Virus record (IMG/VR): IMGVR_UViG_3300023179_009503
Location: 1 to 64,000 of that record
DNA: 64,000 nt
DNA from: a virus
Reading direction: 5' to 3' (one strand)
The stretch's first letter is position 1; every line of letters starts with the position of its first letter. Shown here one piece after another: positions 25,683 to 33,235 of this stretch. The notes under the pieces are model-generated. The model was not told the DNA's origin. It was given only the letters and a program-made list of their open reading frames with translations, and did not search any database. Made by a program: the position numbers and the translations under genes.

Positions 25683-25946
25683 ATGAAATCAATAGGTCTA
25701 TTCGAGTCTAGATTTTTAAGCCTTTTAGAACAAAATGTAGCTGGAGGTGGGGGTAGCGTTTTTGGTGTAGGGCCTGGTGGCGCTCCTGGGCAATACGGTA
25801 ATCAATTCCCTTCTCAAAACGATACAGCCTATGCTCCAGGTGATGCTCGTATCCCAAAATTTTTAGGCTCAAAAAAGAAAAGAGGCAAAAAAGGTCCTTT
25901 TATACAGCGTAGGCCGCTTCCTGGATTAGAGCTAAAAAATAATTAA
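25683..25946 (+). CDS. Small virion-type protein repeating the major capsid N-arm
   Basis: The 87-residue protein starts with an amphipathic helix FESRFLSLLEQN ending in a prohead-protease-like LLE site, then a Gly-rich linker. Residues 38-59 match residues 81-102 of the major capsid protein gp23 (53454) at 20 of 22 positions (YGNQFPSQND, then AYAPGDAR). The Gly/Val/Phe spacing before the match is similar as well. The C-terminus is basic (KKKRGKKG). It could insert where the capsid N-arm binds. The DNA differs mostly at third codon positions, so the copy is old and maintained. Confidence 0.8.
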   Translation: MKSIGLFESRFLSLLEQNVAGGGGSVFGVGPGGAPGQYGNQFPSQNDTAYAPGDARIPKFLGSKKKRGKKGPFIQRRPLPGLELKNN

Positions 25947-25954
25947 GTAACTAC

Positions 25955-26380
25955 GTGGAACTAGGACACTGGATTTTAAGTGAAGGAATAACTATAGACG
26001 AAAATACCTTTGGGTTTATATATGAAATAACAAATACGGTTACAAATAAAAAGTATATTGGTAAAAAACAATGTAAATCAAAATTAAAAAGAAAACCATT
26101 AAAGGGTAAAAAAAATAAAAGAATTGAAATAAAAGAATCGGATTGGAGAGAATATACAAGTTCTTCGACAGAGTTAAATGAAGACATTGTTAAGTATGGC
26201 AAATCTAAATTTATTTTTAAAATACTTAAAACTTGCGGATCTAAGTGGGAATTAGCTTATAAAGAAATTTCAGAACAAATATCAAAACAAGTTCTACTTA
26301 GAGATGATTACTATAATGGAATTATAAACGTAAGAATTGGACGTCCTCCAAAAAATTATCTTGAAAAGATTTTAGGTTGA
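25955..26380 (+). CDS. GIY-YIG family endonuclease
   Basis: The N-terminal domain carries FGFIYEI (19-25) and KKYIGKKQ (32-39), the GIY and YIG elements of the fold, followed by a basic stretch and an EYTSSS segment. Such proteins in T4-like phages are free-standing homing endonucleases (Seg/Mob type). The start is GTG at 25955. It lies between the capsid-mimic gene and unknown genes, possibly a homing insertion. The Arg/Glu catalytic residues cannot be confirmed without alignment. Confidence 0.7.
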   Translation: MELGHWILSEGITIDENTFGFIYEITNTVTNKKYIGKKQCKSKLKRKPLKGKKNKRIEIKESDWREYTSSSTELNEDIVKYGKSKFIFKILKTCGSKWELAYKEISEQISKQVLLRDDYYNGIINVRIGRPPKNYLEKILG

Positions 26381-26394
26381 GCCATAATCCAATA

Positions 26395-26955
26395 ATGGTT
26401 AGTCATCTAGAATTTAAGCAATATAATTTTAGAATTATAAATTTTAATTTTTTATTTAAGGATATTGAGACAAGTATAATAAATGACCTTCATAATTACG
26501 GTCTTTTAAAGGACAGAATTTCTTCTAATGCAAAGAAATTTTTTTATCATCATATTATTTTAGGTATTTGCGATTCTCTTTTAAAAAATAAAGTAAAAGA
26601 AAAGTCTATTATATACTTTAATAACACCCAACTAGGTTCGTATCAAATCTTAAAATACTTTAAAGAAGAAGATGTTTTAAAACTGCTTAATATAATTTTT
26701 AAACAAATTAAAAAATTATTGCCTATTAAAATTTTTATATCATCAATTTCATTTGAGTTTCTTATCCATCTTCTACACAAAAACGACGGTAGAAGCGTAG
26801 AGCTTATAAACAACATAAGGACCTATTTAGACTCAGTAAATCTTGAGAATTATACATTTAGCAATATTAAAACATTTACAAAAAAATTTGGATTGGTATT
26901 TCTTAATAAAGAATACTTTAATCAATTAAAAGCAAAGCAACTTATTATTGTTTAA
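26395..26955 (+). CDS. Hypothetical helical protein (186 aa)
   Basis: The ATG at 26395 is preferred; a TTG at 26377 overlapping the previous stop as TTGA is the alternative. The product is Ile/Leu/Lys-rich and helical, with no known motif. It is cotranscribed with the packaged-protein operon that follows. Function unknown. Confidence 0.55.
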   Translation: MVSHLEFKQYNFRIINFNFLFKDIETSIINDLHNYGLLKDRISSNAKKFFYHHIILGICDSLLKNKVKEKSIIYFNNTQLGSYQILKYFKEEDVLKLLNIIFKQIKKLLPIKIFISSISFEFLIHLLHKNDGRSVELINNIRTYLDSVNLENYTFSNIKTFTKKFGLVFLNKEYFNQLKAKQLIIV

Positions 26956-26960
26956 TTTAA

Positions 26961-26966
26961 TAAATA
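26961..26966 (+). promoter_or_regulatory. Late promoter (TAAATA, 5 nt before ATG 26972)
   Basis: TAAATA, then ATAAT, then ATG. It heads an operon of capsid-targeted proteins including nuclease, ligase and nucleotidyltransferase. Confidence 0.7.
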
Positions 26967-26971
26967 ATAAT

Positions 26972-27418
26972 ATGACATTTACTGACAAGCTTAATGCATT
27001 GTTAAATACATTAACAGAAGCGCCTCAACAAGATACAAATACACAGGATGCTGCAGCTCCTGCTCCTGCTGAAGAGCAACCTACTCCTGCTCAGCAGCCC
27101 GAACAAGCAGCTATTCCCCCTGAAGGTTATGTAGATATGGTAAGGATGCTAGCTAAAGCATTAGTAATGAATATTCCTACTGGGACTATTGATTCGTTGT
27201 TCACAACCCCTATAACTAAAGAAAACGCAACTACTGTTAGAGAAGGGCTTCAAAGCGCAATTAGATCTAGTGAAACTTCAGAAGATAATGCAATAAGATT
27301 GGGTAACCCCGCGTTTAAAAAATTCGAACAGTCAATAAATGAAAATAACTTTATGGCAAAGTATAAAGAAATTTTAAATGCTATGAAGAAATTTAGCAAC
27401 GATCCTAAGCTGGGATGA
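26972..27418 (+). CDS. Putative capsid-targeted internal protein (148 aa)
   Basis: The start MTFTDKLNALLNTLTE|A is an amphipathic leader with an LTE|A cleavage-like site. It is followed by a Pro/Ala/Gln low-complexity segment (about residues 20-50) and a helical C-terminal domain. The ATG at 26972 is placed by the late promoter 5 nt before it. It precedes the nuclease-like gene by 1 nt. A packaged accessory protein is inferred. Confidence 0.68.
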   Translation: MTFTDKLNALLNTLTEAPQQDTNTQDAAAPAPAEEQPTPAQQPEQAAIPPEGYVDMVRMLAKALVMNIPTGTIDSLFTTPITKENATTVREGLQSAIRSSETSEDNAIRLGNPAFKKFEQSINENNFMAKYKEILNAMKKFSNDPKLG

Positions 27419-27419
27419 T

Positions 27420-29006
27420 ATGGCTATCAAAAAAAATAAAAAGCCTTACAGGCCTTTATCTGAAATTTATTTAAAAGAGTCGTTTGCAAGACCTGTACCT
27501 TTGCTTCCTAGACAAACAATTTTAGGGGAAGCAAATGGAATGGCTGAAATATTAATTCAAAAAGACACCGGTGAAGATTTACCAGTATATAAAGTTCCTA
27601 ATGAAGTGGCTGATGAGGTTCTTAAGCGAATTAAAAGAGCAGAACAACAGTTAGGAGATAAAGAAGGGTTTACTGTTGATAAAATTATAGCCCAATGCTT
27701 AGAGCTAGACGGTTGGGCTGGTGAAGGCAAAGGTCAAAACAGTTCAGTATTTAGAGAGGTCGTCAATGCATTTAATGCAGTTGAGCTCAACTATAAAGAA
27801 TTTAATAAGTTATTATCTTTGCAAACGGATAAAGATAATCCTGTAAGAACTGTTTTACTTAATGACTTAAAGCCACATAGTATGGTTGAACTTCTTTCAG
27901 ACAAATTTAAAGCTCTTTTTGCTGATCCTGCAGGAGCATTAACTGTACTGCAATCGCTTTGGAGATTAATACCTGATGGTGGTAAAAATGTAAATGTAGG
28001 TCCTGGAGAGCTAGCTTTAACATTAATTAGCGATGCAGTAAAAGGTAAAGAGGGAGACTTACAGTTTGATTTTGGATTAGTTGAAGTTAAAGGTAATAAC
28101 GCAGCTTTAGGTTCCGGTAAATATGCAGTGGTTAATACTTATGAAGAGCTTAATAGAATTATGGCTTCTAAAATAGGCGGTGCATCTGTACGGGCTATAA
28201 ATATCGATAGGCAAAAATCTATAATCTTAAATTTAATAGATGAACTTATAGCTCAATATGATAAATTTGTTGCAGACCCTGCATCGGTTAAAGCAACGCC
28301 TGCAGATACACAATTGCATGTAAAAACTAGAGAGTTGCTTAAAAATCTTAAAATAAAAGCAAGCCAAGCTAAGAGTTTTCAGGAACTTGTAAGTGATGTA
28401 CAAAACTCAGATCTTAAAGAAGTTAAAAAAACAAGAACAAAGACTCTTCCTGGAGAAAAGGCTATCCTTTTAAAAGAATTAGAATTATTAAGACGTGTAG
28501 AAGCAGGTGAGGTAACCTCTATAGCCGGGGGTGAGAAAAGTAGATTTAACCCCGCAGTAAATGCATTTTTTAGTAATCCTAACCTTTCCGAAGAAAACAA
28601 ATTGGAAGGAATAAAATTTATTGTTTCTGATGAAAAAACTAATAAAGATGAGGTAGCAGAAGTTGCAAAAGAGCTACTTTCATCTTACCCAGATTTATTG
28701 ACATGGAAAAGTGTAGGTAAGTCTTATGAGGGCGATTCAACTTCGGATTTAAATAGGTTTATAGGTGCAGTACACTTAGCTGAATATCAACAAGAAAAGA
28801 AGTTTAAATACATAATATTTTTTAATGCAGATAGAAAAGATATAAATAAATTGCCTACTAGAATAGTTGCGCTTAGTTTTGCTAACAGCTCATTTAAAGA
28901 AGATGTAAAGAGAGTATTCGAGTTTTTTAAAGATAAAGATATTAATGCTTCAGTAAAACTGGGTATCGATAATACTAGAGGGACCGTAAGGATTGCAATA
29001 TCATGA
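27420..29006 (+). CDS. Putative packaged PD-(D/E)XK-like nuclease (528 aa)
   Basis: Residues 194-226 carry a nuclease-fold signature: GPGE (E197), GD (D213) and VEVKG (E222, K224), with the D-x8-ExK spacing of PD-(D/E)XK enzymes. Near the N-terminus ILGE|ANG (34-40) is a possible prohead-protease site after a basic leader. The C-terminal half is helical with a final mixed domain. It overlaps the ligase-like gene as ATGA. If packaged, it could act on DNA at infection, for example against host or competing DNA. Function inferred from motif only. Confidence 0.62.
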   Translation: MAIKKNKKPYRPLSEIYLKESFARPVPLLPRQTILGEANGMAEILIQKDTGEDLPVYKVPNEVADEVLKRIKRAEQQLGDKEGFTVDKIIAQCLELDGWAGEGKGQNSSVFREVVNAFNAVELNYKEFNKLLSLQTDKDNPVRTVLLNDLKPHSMVELLSDKFKALFADPAGALTVLQSLWRLIPDGGKNVNVGPGELALTLISDAVKGKEGDLQFDFGLVEVKGNNAALGSGKYAVVNTYEELNRIMASKIGGASVRAINIDRQKSIILNLIDELIAQYDKFVADPASVKATPADTQLHVKTRELLKNLKIKASQAKSFQELVSDVQNSDLKEVKKTRTKTLPGEKAILLKELELLRRVEAGEVTSIAGGEKSRFNPAVNAFFSNPNLSEENKLEGIKFIVSDEKTNKDEVAEVAKELLSSYPDLLTWKSVGKSYEGDSTSDLNRFIGAVHLAEYQQEKKFKYIIFFNADRKDINKLPTRIVALSFANSSFKEDVKRVFEFFKDKDINASVKLGIDNTRGTVRIAIS

Positions 29007-30214
29007 TATCTTTTAAGCAATTTGTTCTTGAAGGAGGTGCAGCTGGTCATATGGCTCATCCGTTTGATTTGCCTAATGTAAATTCTGGCAAAGATCTTAT
29101 TAATTTTTTTAATAAAGCTATTACCAGCTTAACAAAAAAGCCTGCTTCTGTAAAAATTGACGGTGTAAACACTTCTATTAAGCTAATTACGAATAGTGAG
29201 GGTAAAAAAGAGTTTGCTATGGATAGAGGCTCAAATAAACCTGAAGATATAGAAGGTGTTACAATAGCAAGATTAAGTCAAAGATTTCCTGAAGGGCATG
29301 GTATGTTAGAAACCGGTAAAACTGTTTTATCTATCTTCAATTCAGCTCTACCAAATATAGAGAAAGATTTAAAGAAATTAAAAATGTGGGATAATCCAAA
29401 TATTCTTTTTAATATGGAATTTGTTAAAGGCTCTACTAATGTTATAGGCTATGCAACTAACTTTGTAGCAATTCATGGGTTAAACGAAATTATTAAAGTC
29501 AAAAGTCCTGTTAGAGGCAGTGTGAGTAGAGCTTCAAGAGAAATAACTTATGATAAAAAAGCATTGCAGAGTTTAATAGAAAAAGTTAATCCTATTGCTA
29601 GAAAGCAAGGTTTTGATGTGGAGCATGAATTTACTATAAACTTAAAAGAAAAAGTCAATTTTAATAATGCGCTTGATTCCGATTTTACAGTAAATTACGA
29701 TTCAAAAAACGCGATTAAACAGCCCTTAAAAAATTGGCTTGCAAAAGCAAAGAACCCTAGAGCAGAAAAAATAAAATTAACTTCCGGAAAAACTATAAGC
29801 GCTATGAGCTTAGAAAACTTTAAAAATATATCTAGCGGTGTTCCTATGGATCATTATATCGGTAATAACAAAAAAGATATTGAAAAGGCTGTAAACGGTG
29901 CAGTATTTTATCAAGCAACAATTTTACTTGGTGATGCAGTAAAAAATGCTGCATCTTCTGCTTTAGGTTCTTTATCAGCACAAGAAGGTATAGTAATAAG
30001 AGATCCTTCAATTTCTAGCGCACCGGTTAAAATTACTGGAAGTTTTATAACGGGTAAAGAAGCTAGCAAATTCAGAAAGCAAGAAAATGAAGAGGGTATA
30101 AAAGGTGTTATATCTAATACCAATACTGTTTTAAACAAAACTAATTATCAAACTAACCCACCTTTTGGTAAGGAAGGTGCTAGATTAGTACAAACACCTG
30201 GAGTACAACTATGA
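29003..30214 (+). CDS. Putative packaged DNA/RNA ligase-like nucleotidyltransferase (403 aa)
   Basis: The leader ISFKQFVLE|GG closely resembles T4 internal-protein targeting peptides (such as MKTYQEFIAE). The body has covalent nucleotidyltransferase motifs: motif I KIDG (51-54, adenylated Lys51), motif III LFNMEF (135-140), motif IV EGIVIRD (328-334) and motif V VKITG (342-346). These mark ATP-dependent ligases or capping-type enzymes. No clear OB domain follows motif V. It overlaps both neighbours by 4 bases. Substrate (DNA, RNA or other) is unknown. Confidence 0.72.
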   Translation: MISFKQFVLEGGAAGHMAHPFDLPNVNSGKDLINFFNKAITSLTKKPASVKIDGVNTSIKLITNSEGKKEFAMDRGSNKPEDIEGVTIARLSQRFPEGHGMLETGKTVLSIFNSALPNIEKDLKKLKMWDNPNILFNMEFVKGSTNVIGYATNFVAIHGLNEIIKVKSPVRGSVSRASREITYDKKALQSLIEKVNPIARKQGFDVEHEFTINLKEKVNFNNALDSDFTVNYDSKNAIKQPLKNWLAKAKNPRAEKIKLTSGKTISAMSLENFKNISSGVPMDHYIGNNKKDIEKAVNGAVFYQATILLGDAVKNAASSALGSLSAQEGIVIRDPSISSAPVKITGSFITGKEASKFRKQENEEGIKGVISNTNTVLNKTNYQTNPPFGKEGARLVQTPGVQL

Positions 30215-30867
30215 AATTTGACCAATTAGTAAATGAAATATTAATGCCTCAAAAGAATAATCTTATTGTTATTTTTCCAGGTAGGTTTCAGCCTTTTCAT
30301 TTGGGGCATAAACGCTTTTATGATTTAGCAAAAAAGAAATTTCCGGGTGCTGATTTTTACATAGCTAGCTCTGATATACCGGAAAAAGCTGCAACTAAAG
30401 AGCCTGGTCGCTATCCTTTTAATTTTGCAGAAAAAAAAGCTATTATGATAGCTGCAGGCATACCTGAAAAAGAAATTGTTCAGGTCAAACAACCTTACAA
30501 ACCTATAGAAATTTTAAAAGACTATGATCAAAATTTTGCAAAAGTAATTTATATAGTTGGTGAAAAAGATATGAAAAAGGACCCTAGATTTGCATTTGGC
30601 ATGACTAAAAAAGGAACCCCTACTTATTTTCAGCCTTTTAAAAGCTTAAACGAGTTACAGCCTTTTAAAGAAGACGGTGGCCATGGTTATATATACTCTC
30701 CTGGAACTATAGAATTTAATGTTAACGGAAAAAATATTACTAGTGCATCTGAATTAAGAGAGCTATATAAAAATTCTAACGAGCAAAGTAAAAAAGAAAT
30801 TATTACACAAATTCTAGGTAAATTCGATACAAAGATTTATAATCTATTTAACGCAAAAATTATTTAA
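30211..30867 (+). CDS. Nucleotidyltransferase (NMNAT/cytidylyltransferase-like), capsid-targeted
   Basis: The protein has FPGRFQPFHLGH (22-33), the HxGH-type site of the nucleotidylyltransferase alpha/beta phosphodiesterase family, and an ITSASELR segment resembling the ISxTxxR motif near the C-terminus. Residues 1-9 (MKFDQLVNE) look like a short targeting leader. Relatives make NAD, FAD, CoA precursors or CDP-alcohols. Coupling to the ligase-like gene suggests a joint role, perhaps NAD metabolism or nucleotide transfer inside the newly infected cell. Confidence 0.75.
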   Translation: MKFDQLVNEILMPQKNNLIVIFPGRFQPFHLGHKRFYDLAKKKFPGADFYIASSDIPEKAATKEPGRYPFNFAEKKAIMIAAGIPEKEIVQVKQPYKPIEILKDYDQNFAKVIYIVGEKDMKKDPRFAFGMTKKGTPTYFQPFKSLNELQPFKEDGGHGYIYSPGTIEFNVNGKNITSASELRELYKNSNEQSKKEIITQILGKFDTKIYNLFNAKII

Positions 30868-31502
30868 TTTTTCTTCTTATTTTCAAGAAGTATTATAGTC
30901 TCAAGTAAAACTTTCTCTAAATTTTCAACGCTTTCTCTTTTTAGTACTTTGCTTATCTGACTTAAAAGGGCATCGCCACCTTTAGATATAGCAGAAAATA
31001 GTTCTTCTTCATTATTTTCTTCTAAATTACCGCATGCACCGTGCATAGGGTTTTTAGCAGCTTCATAATCTTCATAACCGAAAACTGATTCAAGTTGATC
31101 ATGTGCATTAGTTATCTTGCTTAGTACCCAAGCTTCAACATTATCTTTCCCATTAAGAATATCGTGTAGCATTGCGGATAACTTAAAAATTCTAAACAAA
31201 AGTTGTCGCGACATTTGTCCATTACTATCATAAGTCGAAGGATCATACCCTTCACAATCCTCGCTTTTACTTTGATTACCTTTACATTCTGGGCAATTAT
31301 TGCAAGTACAGCCTTGAGCTGCAGCATGGCAATGCTCTTCTTCTTCGCAGCCACATTCTCTTTTTACAGGAAAATTTACCTTAGTAATTTTTGATGGTGA
31401 AGGTGTTACAGACTGATCACCTAAAGGACCAAGCCCAACGCTTTCAGTAACTATCTTTTTTACATAAAGATCGTTTAAAGCATCAAAGTCGCGTGCAAAC
31501 AT
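30864..31502 (-). CDS. Cys-rich putative capsid-targeted protein (212 aa)
   Basis: The N-terminus ends with KIVTES, a possible cleavage site after a leader of about 20 residues. Residues 50-75 hold a dense Cys/His cluster (CGCEEEEHCH and CTCNNCPEC) likely to bind metal. The rest is helical, with a HAHDQLESVFG-like helical bundle. It has its own late promoter, divergent from the gene at 31535. No family was recognised. Confidence 0.62.
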   Translation of the reverse strand: MFARDFDALNDLYVKKIVTESVGLGPLGDQSVTPSPSKITKVNFPVKRECGCEEEEHCHAAAQGCTCNNCPECKGNQSKSEDCEGYDPSTYDSNGQMSRQLLFRIFKLSAMLHDILNGKDNVEAWVLSKITNAHDQLESVFGYEDYEAAKNPMHGACGNLEENNEEELFSAISKGGDALLSQISKVLKRESVENLEKVLLETIILLENKKKN

Positions 31503-31507
31503 ATAAA

Positions 31508-31513
31508 TATTTA
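31508..31513 (-). promoter_or_regulatory. Late promoter (TAAATA, 5 nt before ATG 31502)
   Basis: Minus-strand TAAATA with the 5-nt spacing, back to back with the plus-strand element at 31522. Confidence 0.7.
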
Positions 31514-31521
31514 TTCAAAAT

Positions 31522-31529
31522 TATAAATA
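31522..31529 (+). promoter_or_regulatory. Late promoter, full TATAAATA
   Basis: This is an exact copy of the T4 late consensus TATAAATA, 5 nt before the ATG at 31535. Confidence 0.8.
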
Positions 31530-31534
31530 ATTTT

Positions 31535-31822
31535 ATGTTATTCGAAAAAGCTTTTCTACATGCTCTTGAACAAGATATAATTGAAGAAAAAAAAGGTGCC
31601 AGGTGTACTAAAGTTACAGGTCAGCAATCTTCTACTAGATCTGATAAAAAATATATGCGCTGTACACGTGTAGATGGTAAGTTGAAAAGAATACATTATG
31701 GCGATCCAAATTTACGTATAAAAAAATCTAACCCCAAGAAACGTAAATCATTTAGAGCGCGTCATAAATGCTCGTCCGCAAAACCAGGTACTGCAAAATA
31801 TTATAGTTGTAAGAACTGGTAA
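31535..31822 (+). CDS. Small basic Cys-containing protein (95 aa)
   Basis: The late promoter fixes the ATG at 31535. The N-terminus FEKAFLHALEQD looks like a capsid-targeting leader. The rest has MRCTRVDGKLKRIHYGDPN and NPKKRKSFRARHKCSSAK, with a final YYSCKNW. I recall this pattern as a conserved small protein of unknown role in phages and some algal viruses. Its high positive charge suits binding DNA inside the capsid. Confidence 0.72.
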   Translation: MLFEKAFLHALEQDIIEEKKGARCTKVTGQQSSTRSDKKYMRCTRVDGKLKRIHYGDPNLRIKKSNPKKRKSFRARHKCSSAKPGTAKYYSCKNW

Positions 31823-32208
31823 CCTTTACTAGTAGAGTAATAAATCTTTTTAAAATTAAGCTGCTCTAAAAGTGAAGTACAGCCTTCACAAGGTTTAGAT
31901 AAATCTAGCTGATGATTACGATTAATTCGTGTATTAACTATAGTAAATTTAGAGCAGTCTTCTTCTCCTAGTTTTAATATTGCAGAAAGCTCAGAATGCA
32001 CTCCTATAGTATGAGAAATATCTTCACCTTTTCTATTGTAAAAGCCTATTTCTAAATTTTTAGGGTGTGTCTTTGTCGGATTATTAATTCCTATGGAGAT
32101 TAATCTATTTCTCTGAAAGATAAACGAGAAATGCTTGCAGCGATAATTACCATGCTTTTTTAATAAAGCGTAAGAAATTTCGGTACACTTTTTAAAGATA
32201 TTATCCAT
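31801..32208 (-). CDS. Cytidine-deaminase-fold protein (135 aa)
   Basis: The protein shows the zinc-deaminase signature H71-S-E73 in GVHSELSAIL and PCEGC (C107, C110), with the usual 30-40 residue spacing. It could deaminate a free nucleotide, a pterin/purine-type base, or nucleic acid. dCMP deaminase in T4 is longer and has extra zinc sites. It overlaps the end of the convergent gene. No promoter of the two main types was seen. Confidence 0.7.
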   Translation of the reverse strand: MDNIFKKCTEISYALLKKHGNYRCKHFSFIFQRNRLISIGINNPTKTHPKNLEIGFYNRKGEDISHTIGVHSELSAILKLGEEDCSKFTIVNTRINRNHQLDLSKPCEGCTSLLEQLNFKKIYYSTSKGYQFLQL

Positions 32209-32242
32209 AATACTATTATCATGAAAACCTCTTATTAATCAA

Positions 32243-32248
32243 TAAATA
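32243..32248 (+). promoter_or_regulatory. Late promoter (TAAATA, 5 nt before GTG 32254)
   Basis: AATAAATATCTTTGTG: the element followed by 5 nt and a GTG start, showing that the rule holds for non-ATG starts. Confidence 0.7.
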
Positions 32249-32253
32249 TCTTT

Positions 32254-32916
32254 GTGCAGTCGTTTAAAGAATTTTATGATAAGCCAGTATTCGGAGTTAA
32301 TGAGCTCATCGAAATTGATGGTATTGGAAAACTAAAAGCTAAAGTAGATAGTGGTAATGAAGCATATAACGTTTTGCATGGAGTAGATATATCTGAAGAA
32401 GGTGAAAATGTCACCTTCACTACCGTTAACGACAAAAAAATAACAAAACCTAAAACAGGCTCTATAACCATCCATATTGGGAGTGGAGTAAAGGAAGAAA
32501 GACCGACGGTTGAATTCGATATTAAGGTAGACGGGAAGCAGTATAATGGTGTGACATTTAGTATAGCTGATAGATCAGAGAATGAAGATCCTATTTTAGT
32601 GGGAGAACCCTTTTTGAAGAAATTAAACGCTGTTATTGATGTTAATAAGGATCAAGTACATGAATCAATAAAATATAAAGTTGTTGCTTTAAATAAAAAG
32701 GATAAGCTTGCAAAAGATTGGAAAAGGTCTAGTTATTCAGAAAATGCAATTCGTGCAATAGCTAATAAACAAAAGACACTAATTGTTAATAAACACGGTA
32801 GTCCAAAATTTAAAGGCAAAGAAACATTAAAAATCTTTAACCCAATTACTAAAAAACCTTTTATTATTTTAAAGAAAAAATTAAAAGCCTCTGAATCCGA
32901 TACTCCTCAAGATTAA
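32254..32916 (+). CDS. Retropepsin-like protease-family protein, capsid-targeted (220 aa)
   Basis: GTG start. The leader (M)QSFKEF resembles T4 internal-protein targeting sequences, although a clear (L/I)xE site is less obvious (ELIE at 17-20). KAKVDSGNEAYN (28-39, D32) matches the active-site turn of RimK-associated aspartic proteases, and FSIADRSENEDPILVGEPFLKK with NAVIDVNK matches their second half. The usual D-T-G or D-S-G turn is kept as DSG. A packaged protease or a binding derivative are both possible. Confidence 0.65.
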   Translation: MQSFKEFYDKPVFGVNELIEIDGIGKLKAKVDSGNEAYNVLHGVDISEEGENVTFTTVNDKKITKPKTGSITIHIGSGVKEERPTVEFDIKVDGKQYNGVTFSIADRSENEDPILVGEPFLKKLNAVIDVNKDQVHESIKYKVVALNKKDKLAKDWKRSSYSENAIRAIANKQKTLIVNKHGSPKFKGKETLKIFNPITKKPFIILKKKLKASESDTPQD

Positions 32917-33204
32917 CTGCACATTTCTTGCATCTATAATATCTGTTACATAAATTGTCGGGCTATAATGAAAATCTTTATCGATTCTCATACCTTCCTC
33001 TTCTCCGAAAGCTGTTAACTCATCTACGTAATCCATAGCACCGAAGTTTTTAAGATAACGATGATAAAAGTCTTTCTCAGCTATACATTCAATTATTACA
33101 TCTAAATCAAGATATTCATGTGCAATAAAAGTTATATCCCTTACACACGATATTGACGACGGAGGGTTTATTAAATCGCCATTTATTAATAGCGACTGAC
33201 TCAC
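32881..33204 (-). CDS. Hypothetical late protein (107 aa), GTG start
   Basis: A small alpha/beta protein with acidic regions (AFGEEEGMRIDKDFHYSP) and no recognised family. The GTG at 33204 is supported by a late element 5 nt upstream. It overlaps the previous plus-strand gene by 36 bases at its end. Divergent from the fibre-like gene at 33236. Confidence 0.62.
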   Translation of the reverse strand: MSQSLLINGDLINPPSSISCVRDITFIAHEYLDLDVIIECIAEKDFYHRYLKNFGAMDYVDELTAFGEEEGMRIDKDFHYSPTIYVTDIIDARNVQLILRSIGFRGF

Positions 33205-33209
33205 ATAAT

Positions 33210-33215
33210 TATTTA
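33210..33215 (-). promoter_or_regulatory. Late promoter (TAAATA, 5 nt before GTG 33204)
   Basis: Minus-strand TAAATA with ATTAT spacer and GTG start. Divergent from the element at 33225. Confidence 0.68.
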
Positions 33216-33224
33216 GTCAAATAT

Positions 33225-33230
33225 TAAATA
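33225..33230 (+). promoter_or_regulatory. Late promoter (TAAATA, 5 nt before ATG 33236)
   Basis: TTAAATA, then ATATT, then ATG of the fibre-like gene. Confidence 0.7.
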
Positions 33231-33235
33231 ATATT

